35,864 bases of DNA from Cyanobacteria bacterium FACHB-63 (GTDB lineage Bacteria; Cyanobacteriota; Cyanobacteriia; Leptolyngbyales; Leptolyngbyaceae), in contig JACJNX010000131.1 of assembly GCA_014695255.1 (NCBI GenBank), positions 1 through 35,864 of the forward strand, given 5' to 3'. Below are positions 1-8,219 of this stretch, in pieces. Every line of letters begins with the position of its first letter. Position 1 is the first letter of the stretch. The notes below the pieces were generated by a model that saw only the letters and a list, made by a program, of their open reading frames with translations, searched no databases and had not been told where the DNA came from. Both the position numbers and the translations under genes were made by a program.

Positions 1-254
1 CATCCAGGCGCGATACGATCGGTTCCATAGCTGAGGCTCGAAAGAAGATACATCTCTTTCAAACGTAGTCTCAGCTTTCCTTTCGCGCTACCTTGCCCGT
101 CGAACTCACGTTAGATTAAGCTGACCTGAGCTGAAGCAGTCAAGTAGTGCCAAGTATTCAGGTACTACTATCGTCGTTTGCTTTAATTTCCTAAAGCAAT
201 GACTTGACATTTAAGATAATCGCTAGCGCACTACCCCAGCAGAATTAACGCCCC
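1..254. other. Left-edge stretch with no supportable gene
   Basis: All frames I translated across the first 120 bases close quickly, so any gene cut by the left edge cannot be named. An imperfect hairpin has arms at 143-151 and 161-169, eight of nine pairs matching and a 9-base loop. It lies about 85 bases beyond the stop of the minus-strand kinase at 255 and could end its transcript, but it lacks a clear T-run. Confidence 0.4.
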
Positions 255-2432
255 CTAAGAGAAAAGCGATGGTTGAGCCGGTAGGTAAACTTTGAGTCGA
301 GTTCCCTTATTAATTCCACTTTTCACATTAATAAAGCCCTCATGACCTCTGACAATTCCCGCAACCATTGATAATCCTAACCCTGTCCCTTTACCAAATT
401 CTTTGGTCGTGAAGAAAGGCTCAAAGATGCGGTTCAAATTCTTGGTGGGTATTCCAACTCCTGTATCGGAAACTGTAATCACAACATAGGAACCCATCTT
501 TGCATCTACGTTTGTGCGAGCAAGATCTGCACAGACCCAGATATTTTCTGCTGAAATGCATAGGATTCCACCCTCCAGCATGGCATCACAAGCATTCTCG
601 CAGAGATTTAGCAGCATTTGGTGCAGTTGAGCTTGGTTCCCAGAAACTAACCAAAGATCGGGTGCAATGTTCGTGCGAACTAAGATATTGGGTGGAGAGC
701 TTTGCGTTTGTATCGCTGCTATGTCTACCAGCAATGTCTCTAAGGAAAAGGTATTCTGATCGCCCTTGAGTCCTTGTACAAAAGACAGTACCTGCCCGAC
801 AACATCCGCACTACGCCTCGTGTTAGCTTCAATGGATGCTAATAATTTTTGACTCGATTCATCTGGTAGCTTGTTCGCAAGAAGCTGAATCGACATCAGT
901 ACAGGAGTCAACGCATTGTTGATGTTGTGTGCCATACCACCGGTCACTGTGCTGATGCTCTCAAACCGTTGAGTGCGCTGACGCTGGTCTTCAGCCTGCT
1001 TTCGCTCAGTAATATTGGTACTAATGACTAGAACCGATTGAGGTTGCCCTGCTTGATCGCGAATTAATGTCCAACGGCTATCTACAATAATTTTCTGACC
1101 ACCTTTACCTTGATGCTGCAGTTCACCCTGCCACTCTCCCTGATTCATGACAGCTGTTTGAGCTTGACGAAGTTGGGGAGGAAATTCCTCAAACAGTAGC
1201 TCATCAATATAACCCCCCACTGCTTCATTCATCGTCCAGCCAAACAAACAGGTTGCACTGTTATTCCAAAACAGAATTCGATTTTCCAGGTTCAGTACGA
1301 GAATGGCATCTTGGGATTGATCCAAAAGCCTTGATTGCACCTGCAACTGTTCTTCAGCTTGTTTGCGCTCGGTGACATCCGTTTGAATACCCACGAAATA
1401 CAGGAGCTTGCCTGCATCTGACCGTATAGGAGCAATTTTGAGTTCATTCCAGAAGGGCTGACCATCTTTGCGATAGTTCAAAAGAGTCGCTTGAAACTCC
1501 TGTTGTTGAGTGATCGCTTCACGAATTTGCGCTACGACTTCTCGATCTGTTCCTGGTCCTTGAAGAAATCGACAATTGGATCCCACGACCTCTTCTGGCT
1601 GATATCCGGCGAGTTTTGAGAAAGCCGGATTGGCGTAGATGATGGGGTTATCAGGTTGATTGGGATCGCTGAGCAAAATGCTATCTGATGCAGAATCAAT
1701 CGCTCTAGCAAACGGCAAATTAGCTAACTTCTCTGCTGGTGGCTTTTGGGTTAACAGATTTTCCAGCCACGTGAGCCGCTCTTGCTTGACCCTATCCCAA
1801 TAAGTGTTGAAAAAATTGGCAAGCTCAGGTTCTTCAGCCACTAAGTCATTGAAATGGTCTTGAACTCGCTTATCGTTCTCATACCTTACGTCTGGATGTG
1901 CTTCCATCCACTGATGACAGGTTTTGATGTAAGCAATGAACGTCACCAAGTATTGGTAGTTCTCGGTTCCTAGAAGACGGTGCAATTCTCGCCGACAGGA
2001 ATCAGCCTCATCGGTGTTTAAGGCAATAAAGATTGAGCAGTGAAGGAGGCTCTCTTCAAGAACGGAGTTTAGCTGGGATACAACGTTGAGCAAGCTATCT
2101 TGGGCAGCCAGGAGCTGAAGATGCTTCTCTACCTCTTGCCGTCCTGGAGGAGTCATCTCAAGCAGGGCTAGTATTTCCCGCGCTTGCATCCCTAATTCCC
2201 GTAATGAGCAACTGTGACATACCAGGCAGTACGGAACCGGACAGAAGCGTGACAGATAAGCGGACAACTTCTCCTTAAATAGAGCAGGAAGTGGATTGTC
2301 AACGTAGGTTGAGCAGGTTTGTTGCCATAAATTCTCTAACACCTGGGGAGTCTGTAAGGCTGGGGAAAAGAAAGGTGGGAAAAACCCAAACTTCTCTTCG
2401 ATCTCTGTCACAAGTTGCTGACTGGTCTGCAT
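255..2432 (-). CDS. LOV-PAS sensor histidine kinase with AhpD-like N-terminal domain
   Basis: A 725-residue soluble sensor kinase with no membrane segment. Residues 1-120 resemble the AhpD/carboxymuconolactone decarboxylase fold, with a FGFFPPFF-type opening and a CLVCH motif (Cys69, Cys72). Residues 243-360 form a LOV domain: the flavin-adduct motif NCRFLQ puts the reactive Cys at 287, followed by NYRKDG (319-324), FWNE (327-330) and FVGIQTDVT, whose Gln350 matches the flavin-contacting Gln of LOV proteins. A second PAS domain covers 365-478. The kinase core has H-box His502 (GGMAHNINN), N-box Asn613, DTGVGIP (656-662), FEPFFTTK and GKGTGLGLS (680-688). LOV domains bind flavin and sense blue light, so a light-responsive kinase is the likely role. 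The AhpD-like part suggests a redox input, which is inference. No receiver domain is attached and no partner regulator is adjacent. The ATG at 2432 gives a complete AhpD-like domain. Confidence 0.93.
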   Translation of the reverse strand: MQTSQQLVTEIEEKFGFFPPFFSPALQTPQVLENLWQQTCSTYVDNPLPALFKEKLSAYLSRFCPVPYCLVCHSCSLRELGMQAREILALLEMTPPGRQEVEKHLQLLAAQDSLLNVVSQLNSVLEESLLHCSIFIALNTDEADSCRRELHRLLGTENYQYLVTFIAYIKTCHQWMEAHPDVRYENDKRVQDHFNDLVAEEPELANFFNTYWDRVKQERLTWLENLLTQKPPAEKLANLPFARAIDSASDSILLSDPNQPDNPIIYANPAFSKLAGYQPEEVVGSNCRFLQGPGTDREVVAQIREAITQQQEFQATLLNYRKDGQPFWNELKIAPIRSDAGKLLYFVGIQTDVTERKQAEEQLQVQSRLLDQSQDAILVLNLENRILFWNNSATCLFGWTMNEAVGGYIDELLFEEFPPQLRQAQTAVMNQGEWQGELQHQGKGGQKIIVDSRWTLIRDQAGQPQSVLVISTNITERKQAEDQRQRTQRFESISTVTGGMAHNINNALTPVLMSIQLLANKLPDESSQKLLASIEANTRRSADVVGQVLSFVQGLKGDQNTFSLETLLVDIAAIQTQSSPPNILVRTNIAPDLWLVSGNQAQLHQMLLNLCENACDAMLEGGILCISAENIWVCADLARTNVDAKMGSYVVITVSDTGVGIPTKNLNRIFEPFFTTKEFGKGTGLGLSMVAGIVRGHEGFINVKSGINKGTRLKVYLPAQPSLFS

Positions 2433-3010
2433 GGATGGGAATTTATTTCAAAGGCAAGTGTGAGAAATTGGCAAACTAATTTTTCCCTGTCTGACGAGCA
2501 AGGACTCCCAGAGGCAGCGAACACAGTATATTTGCTTATCCACTTGCTAGTTTAGCTTACCTACTGCATCTTGGAATGTCCTATCAATAGCAAAAAACGC
2601 CAGTTTTGGCTTACTTCAAGAGCAGGAATCACATTTATTCCCTTGCCAAGCTTCTTGGATCTACCTTTAGAAGAACCAAACTCTTCAAGCTTTTTGGACA
2701 CAGCTTCATAGTTTAAGAAGAGGGAATTCAAGGAGCAAGAAACCTATACACGGAGCAACTTTGTAAGTGTATAACCATTAAGTATTTGTAAAAAATCATT
2801 AAGGCTGATTTTTGAACACGCGAGTCTGCTCCGAAAAGCACCACGCTCCTCTTTCGCTCATAAGTTCAATATTTATTTCTGAATGTTTATTTCTGTCAAA
2901 AGTTTCCTTAGTAGGAAAAGTCTTGAATAGAAAGCCTTTACGCCCCATGGAGGACGAACAATTATCCGTCCCTGTGATATAGCTAATCAGAATGTTGTAT
3001 TTTATGCTTC
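2433..3010. other. 578-bp intergenic region between divergent sensor genes
   Basis: This stretch must hold the promoters for the minus-strand LOV kinase and the plus-strand HTH/hybrid kinase pair. A near-direct repeat of TTTATTTCTG occurs twice around 2868-2895. On the minus strand an open frame of about 55 codons (roughly 2565-2735) has no ATG start and no recognisable product. No RNA gene or convincing terminator was seen. Confidence 0.45.
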
Positions 3011-3292
3011 ATGGTTGCAATTAGCGCAAAGCGCAACTTCAAAGAAATCAATCCAGCCAAACTAGCAGTTCTAGCACGAACAACATTTCAACGTCTAGAC
3101 CTTCCACAAGCTAAGGTTGCTGCGTTGCTAGAAATTCCATATCAAAGCGTCAATTCTTGGGAGAACAAGAGAACAAAGCCATTGCCGATAGCTCCGCGAC
3201 ACAGACACGTGCTCGCATTGAAGCAGATTGGGCACTTGCTGCGCCAGATGGGTAATTTCGGTAATGTGCGCACCAAATACTTTTCAGGGTGA
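3011..3292 (+). CDS. Small XRE-like helix-turn-helix protein
   Basis: A 93-residue basic protein. Residues 30-58 read as an XRE/Cro-type helix-turn-helix: LPQAKVAALLEIPYQSVNSW is followed by ENKRTKPLP, the usual recognition helix and trailing loop. The C-terminal part (LALKQIGHLLRQMG and a YFSG end) looks like the tail of short cyanobacterial HTH proteins that I recall. The segment PRHRHV between the two halves looks like an extra insertion. It would bind DNA in the cytoplasm. Its stop lies 13 bases before the ATG of the hybrid kinase, so the two are probably co-transcribed and it may regulate that operon, which is inference. No good ribosome-binding site precedes the ATG. It could be a degenerate copy. 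Confidence 0.55.
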   Translation: MVAISAKRNFKEINPAKLAVLARTTFQRLDLPQAKVAALLEIPYQSVNSWENKRTKPLPIAPRHRHVLALKQIGHLLRQMGNFGNVRTKYFSG

Positions 3293-3305
3293 GGACGGAG
3301 ACTGT

Positions 3306-6300
3306 ATGACTGATCGCTGCCAAAACCACTCTGTTTCTTCCCACAATGGTTCATCTCAAGATAGCACTCAAGGCATCACTGAAGAAGATGTCCGAGTAAC
3401 AGCCGTGTTTGAAGGTCGTCCATCTCAACGGTCCGGTTTGGTAGCAGACGTTCAATCGCTGCAAATTCTTGCTCAACAGCTAATGGACGACCCCAAGACG
3501 ATGCTCAAAACCCTTGTCGGGGTTGTGCTTAATCACTGCCAAGCGGGTACCGCCGGAGTCAGCTCCCTAAAAACTGCATCTAATGGTGAATCAGTCTTTC
3601 ACTGGGTGGCGATCGTAGGGGCCTTCGCAGATTTAGAGCGAACCATCATCCCTGGCAATTTTAGTCCGTGTGGCACGACGCTTCGCACGAATCAACCTCA
3701 ACTATATGCTTATCCTGAACGCTGTTTCACCTATCTGCACCATCCACAATTTCCAATTGTCGAAGAACTGGTAATTCCGCTATGCGTCAACCATCAACCC
3801 CTGGGCACGCTTTGGCTTCTTTCCCATGACGAGGCACGCCAATTTGACCCTGAGGATCAGCGATTAATGACGAGTTTGGCAGGGTTTGCCGCTGCTGCCC
3901 TCCAAAGTATTCAGCTGTTGGGTCAGCAAGCTGAGGACACACCACAACGAGGACAGAAAGCCCATACAGAGCAAGAACGACCGCAAGGGACATTGCTCCA
4001 AAGTGAGGCATTGAATCAGCAGATTTTCAACAGCAGCGACGACTGCCTCAAGATCCTGGATTTGTCAGGACGGCTCTTGTATATGAATCCAAGGGGGCAA
4101 GCCTTAATTGGCATTGAGGATCTAGCACTGGTTCTCAACCGTTCCTGGATCGAGTTTTGGCAAGGGGATGACAGGCAAGCCGCCCTAAAGGCTCTAGAGG
4201 CAGCAAAAGCAGGTGGAGTTGGCAGTTTTCAAGGCTATTGCCCCACCCTGGCGGGCGAGCCGAAATGGTGGGATGTTAAGCTGACACCAGTCCGAGGGGT
4301 AGATGGGCAAGTCGAACGGTTGTTGTGTATCTCGCGGGATATAACAGAGCGCAAGCAGATCGAAGCGCAACGCCAACAGGCGGAAGCAGCCTTACGCGAA
4401 TCGGAAGAAAATTTCCGGGCAATGTTCAACGCGAGCAGCAGCGGCAAAGCACAAGCCGATGCCAAAACTCGCCGCTTGCTGCGCGTCAATCCTGCGCTCT
4501 GCCAGATTACTGGATACAGCGAAAGCGAATTGCTGACGATGACGGTTGACGACCTCAATCACCCAGAGGACCGTGAGCGCGATCGCAAACGTTACCAAGA
4601 TTTAGCAGGAAGAATAACGGACAAGTCCCAATCGGAAACGCGATACATCTGCAAGGATGGCAGCATCGTGTGGGTGAATGTTATCAGCAATGTCATTCAT
4701 GACGCAAACGGTAATCCGCTTCGTATGGTTGCCATCGTTCAGGATATTTCTGATCGCAAGCGTATTGAAGACGAACGCAAACGCCGCGAAGCGAATCTTG
4801 CTTTCCTAGGCGAAATCGCCAATGACTTCTCTCGCCTTTCAACAGCCGATGAAATTATGCAAGTGGTTGGCGCAAAAATTGGCAGCTATCTGCAAATCAC
4901 CACCTGTAACTTCACCGATGTTGACGAAGCGCGAGGCGAGGTGACCGTTCATCACGGCTGGAACAGCATGGATGTACCAAGCACAGTCGGCACATTTCGG
5001 CTCAGGGAATATTTGAGCGAAGAATTCGAGCGGGCAAGCCGTGCCGGAGAGACGGTTGTTGTCCGCAACACGCAGATTGACCCGCGCACTCATGCATCAG
5101 GTTATGCTGCGCTCAATATGCGCTCATTTGTCACGGTCCCATTTCACTGCCATGGCAGGTGGACCCATTACATTGCCATCTGCGACTCGCGTCCACGCAA
5201 CTGGCGAAACGATGAAATTGGATTGATTGAAGAAATCTCAAACCGGATCTTCCCACGACTTGAACGCGCCCGTGCTGAAGCAGCTTTACGCGAATCAGAA
5301 GCAAAATATCGTCTATTGTTTGAGTCGATCGACGAAGGTTTCTGCGTTTGCGAAATGTTATTTGCCGAGAATGGTGAACCCATTGATTACCGCTTCCTTG
5401 AGGTCAACCCAGTCTTTGAAATGCTGACAGGACTGGAGAACGTGGTAGGCAAAACCGCGCGGGAACAAGTTCCGGATCTTGAAACCTATTGGTTTGAGCT
5501 TTATGGCCGCGTTGTACAGACTGGAGAACCGGCTCGATTTGAACAGCAATCGCTCGCCATGAACCGTTGGTTTGATGTCAACGCCTTTTGCATCGGGGAA
5601 ACCCACAGACATAAGTTCGCCATTCTTTTTACCAACATCACGGAACGCAAAAAGGCTGAGCAGGACCGCGAACGGTTTCTTGCCGTCGGTTCAGATTTCC
5701 TAGTCATCACAGGCATAGACGGGTATTTCCATTGGATTAGCCCCTCCTTTGAACGGCTGCTTGGCTGGACAGCCGATGAAATGACTTCCCGTCCCTGGAC
5801 TGAGTTTGTTCACCCGGACGACATCAACTCCTCGATTGCAGAAATCAACAGTCTTTTCTCTGGCAAGGAGACCCGTTCCTTTGAAAACCGTTACCGCCAC
5901 AAAGATGGTTCCTACCGCTGGCTACTCTGGAATGCTCAGGCCCACCCAGACGAACAGGTCATTTACGGCGCTGCGGTTGACTTTACTGAGCGCAAACGGA
6001 TGGAAGTCGCCCTGCGAGACAGCGAAGAGCAGTTTCGCAACATGGCAGACCATGCGCCCTTTATGGTCTGGGTCACTGACCCCAGGGGCTATTGCACCTA
6101 TCTCAGCCAAAGTTGGTATGACTTTACTGGGCAAACACCAGAATCTGGCTTAGGCTCGGGCTGGTTGGAGCGAACCCACCCAGAGGACCGTCAGGAGGCT
6201 GAGCGCATTTTCCTGGATGCGAATCAGCGGCAAGAGGCATTCCGCCTGGAGTACCGATTGCAATGCAAAGATGGTGAATATATTTGGGTAATCGATGCTG

Positions 6301-8078
6301 CAAGTCCCTGGTTTGGGGCAGATGGACAGTTTAAGGGATACGTTGGTTCTGTCATTGATATTTTCGATCGCAAACAAGCCGAAGCCGCGATTGCCGCAGA
6401 CCTCAGAGATGCTCAACTGCTGCGTGGATTGAGCGCACGGTTCACGACTGAAGCTGACACTCAGGTGCTTTACGACGAGATTGTGGCAACGGCGATTGCA
6501 CTCATGCGGTCAGATGCTGGCTCGTTTCAAGTTCTTGATCCGGCAACCCAAGAACTGCTGTTGCTTGCCACACGAGGCTTTGATCCGAGCATGGCTGGTC
6601 ATTTCGCTCGCGTTGATACCAGTTTCAACACCTCCTGTGCTATTGCTCTGGCAACTGGTGAGCGAGCATTCGTTGATTTTGATGTACCAGAGAGCGATGA
6701 CCCGAAAGGCTATCGACGCATGCATGTTGAGTCTGGCTTGCTCTCGGCTCAGTCAACACCGCTCATTTCCCGTTCGGGTAAACTAATCGGTATGGTTTCA
6801 ACCCACTGGCGTACCCACCACCGACCCAGCGAACGTGAACTGCGATTTCTTGATTTGCTAGCGCGTCAGGCGGCTGACCTACTTGAGCAGCAACAAGCTG
6901 AAGCCCAACGCCAACAACTCCTAGCCCAAGAACAAGCTGCGCGGGAGGAAGCCGAACGGGCGAACCGCGTCAAGGACGAGTTTCTGACTGTGTTATCCCA
7001 TGAGTTGCGAACGCCCCTCAACCCAATTCTCGGTTGGGCTAATCTGCTGATAAACAAAAAGCTGGATGAAGCCAAAACGGCTCATGCCTTGGCAACGATT
7101 CAGCGTAATGCCAAGCTGCAATCGGAACTAATCGAAGACCTGCTAGATGTGTCTCGCATTTTGAGCGGTAAGATAAGCCTCGATGTAGCTCCGGTCAATC
7201 TTGCTGCCACCATTTTGGGAGCAATCGAAACTGTGCGCTTGGCAGCAGAAGCCAAATCAATCAAAGTAGAGGCAAGCCTTGCACTCGATATTGGGCTAGT
7301 TGCCGGTGATCCCACTCGGTTGCAGCAGGTGTTTTGGAATCTTCTCTCCAATGGCGTGAAGTTCACACCCCCAGGCGGACAGGTCAGTATTCGGTTGGAA
7401 CGCCTCGACTCATACGCTTATATCACGGTGAGCGATACTGGGCGGGGAATTGCGCCTGACTTTCTCCCCTATATGTTTGACTACTTCCGTCAAGCGGATG
7501 GGTCAACCACTAGAGAGTTCGGTGGACTGGGATTGGGACTGGCGATCGTGCGGTACCTGGTCGAGCTGCATGGAGGGACAGTGAGGGCTGAAAGCCCAGG
7601 AGAAGGGCAGGGAGCAACCTTTATCATCCGGCTTCCGGTGATGCCAACTCCACCCGAAGCGAACCAGGATGAGCAATCTCCTGAGCAGGCTCTCGATTTG
7701 AAAAGCATCAAAATTCTAATCGTGGATGATGAAACGGATACACGAGAATTGGTAGCGTTCACATTGGAACAGCAAGGCGCACAGGTGACCGCCGTCTCTT
7801 CAGCCTACGAAGCACTGGTTGTTCTACCTCAAGTCAAGCCTGATGTCTTGCTAAGTGATATTGGTATGCCGGGTATGGATGGCTACATGCTGATCCAGCA
7901 GGTGAGAACATTAGCCCCCGAACAAGGTGGACAAGTTCCAGCGATCGCGCTAACGGCTTATGCTGGGGAGATAAATCAACAACACGCAATCGCAGCAGGA
8001 TTTCAGAAGCATATCTCAAAGCCCATTGAACCTGAGGAGTTGGTTCAGGCGATCGCGCACTTAGTTCGCCCTGGTTAG
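3306..8078 (+). CDS. Multi-PAS/GAF hybrid sensor histidine kinase
   Basis: A 1590-residue soluble hybrid kinase. Approximate domain order: GAF 52-202, PAS 236-350, PAS 370-488, GAF 499-655, PAS 667-786, PAS 792-902, PAS 911-1026, GAF 1038-1196, a short coiled coil, HisKA with phospho-acceptor His1232 (LSHELRTPLNP), HATPase with NLLSNGVKF near 1345 and DTGRGIA, and a receiver with ILIVDDETDTRE and phospho-acceptor Asp1518 (LLSDIGMP). Most PAS units end in the usual DITERK/DISDRK linker. The reading frame is open from 3228, but the ATG at 3306 is chosen because GAGGACGGAG lies just upstream and it follows the HTH gene by 13 bases. The GAF domains lack an obvious bilin-binding Cys, so the ligand is unknown. 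No output domain follows the receiver, so phosphate probably passes on to a separate Hpt or regulator. The C-terminal third is a duplicate of the end of the next gene. Confidence 0.95.
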   Translation: MTDRCQNHSVSSHNGSSQDSTQGITEEDVRVTAVFEGRPSQRSGLVADVQSLQILAQQLMDDPKTMLKTLVGVVLNHCQAGTAGVSSLKTASNGESVFHWVAIVGAFADLERTIIPGNFSPCGTTLRTNQPQLYAYPERCFTYLHHPQFPIVEELVIPLCVNHQPLGTLWLLSHDEARQFDPEDQRLMTSLAGFAAAALQSIQLLGQQAEDTPQRGQKAHTEQERPQGTLLQSEALNQQIFNSSDDCLKILDLSGRLLYMNPRGQALIGIEDLALVLNRSWIEFWQGDDRQAALKALEAAKAGGVGSFQGYCPTLAGEPKWWDVKLTPVRGVDGQVERLLCISRDITERKQIEAQRQQAEAALRESEENFRAMFNASSSGKAQADAKTRRLLRVNPALCQITGYSESELLTMTVDDLNHPEDRERDRKRYQDLAGRITDKSQSETRYICKDGSIVWVNVISNVIHDANGNPLRMVAIVQDISDRKRIEDERKRREANLAFLGEIANDFSRLSTADEIMQVVGAKIGSYLQITTCNFTDVDEARGEVTVHHGWNSMDVPSTVGTFRLREYLSEEFERASRAGETVVVRNTQIDPRTHASGYAALNMRSFVTVPFHCHGRWTHYIAICDSRPRNWRNDEIGLIEEISNRIFPRLERARAEAALRESEAKYRLLFESIDEGFCVCEMLFAENGEPIDYRFLEVNPVFEMLTGLENVVGKTAREQVPDLETYWFELYGRVVQTGEPARFEQQSLAMNRWFDVNAFCIGETHRHKFAILFTNITERKKAEQDRERFLAVGSDFLVITGIDGYFHWISPSFERLLGWTADEMTSRPWTEFVHPDDINSSIAEINSLFSGKETRSFENRYRHKDGSYRWLLWNAQAHPDEQVIYGAAVDFTERKRMEVALRDSEEQFRNMADHAPFMVWVTDPRGYCTYLSQSWYDFTGQTPESGLGSGWLERTHPEDRQEAERIFLDANQRQEAFRLEYRLQCKDGEYIWVIDAASPWFGADGQFKGYVGSVIDIFDRKQAEAAIAADLRDAQLLRGLSARFTTEADTQVLYDEIVATAIALMRSDAGSFQVLDPATQELLLLATRGFDPSMAGHFARVDTSFNTSCAIALATGERAFVDFDVPESDDPKGYRRMHVESGLLSAQSTPLISRSGKLIGMVSTHWRTHHRPSERELRFLDLLARQAADLLEQQQAEAQRQQLLAQEQAAREEAERANRVKDEFLTVLSHELRTPLNPILGWANLLINKKLDEAKTAHALATIQRNAKLQSELIEDLLDVSRILSGKISLDVAPVNLAATILGAIETVRLAAEAKSIKVEASLALDIGLVAGDPTRLQQVFWNLLSNGVKFTPPGGQVSIRLERLDSYAYITVSDTGRGIAPDFLPYMFDYFRQADGSTTREFGGLGLGLAIVRYLVELHGGTVRAESPGEGQGATFIIRLPVMPTPPEANQDEQSPEQALDLKSIKILIVDDETDTRELVAFTLEQQGAQVTAVSSAYEALVVLPQVKPDVLLSDIGMPGMDGYMLIQQVRTLAPEQGGQVPAIALTAYAGEINQQHAIAAGFQKHISKPIEPEELVQAIAHLVRPG
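6926..8072 (+). repeat. Copy 1 of duplicated HisKA-HATPase-receiver segment
   Basis: The stretch from the coiled coil through the receiver matches 11870-13010 collinearly. Near the 3' end the nucleotide match is very close: around 7942-8020 and 12883-12975 both read GCGATCGCGCTAACGGCTTA and then continue with only scattered substitutions. At the protein level the receivers share DDETDTRE, LLSDIGMP.MDGYMLIQQVR and ALTAYAGE. This points to a segmental duplication within this cluster or to later gene conversion. Confidence 0.85.
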
Positions 8079-8219
8079 GGACTATGCAGGTAAATAAAAG
8101 GCAGAGTAACTGAGGGCACTCTCCGAGGGTTAAAATTTGATCTCTGATTCCTGTTAAAACAATAGAGTTCGCCACGAAGATTGCCCATTTAAGTATTGGT
8201 ACAGAGGAGAGAGCAAGGG

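Noticed and set aside
181-240. Promoter with TTGACA near 204
   Set aside because: No suitable -10 lies 16-18 bases downstream and no gene follows on that strand.
500-769. 89-codon plus-strand frame
   Set aside because: Antisense shadow of the LOV histidine kinase ATPase domain, with no family resemblance.
4800-5270. GAF domain as a cyanobacteriochrome
   Set aside because: No Cys-His bilin attachment motif or typical CBCR signature is visible in any GAF of the two giant kinases.
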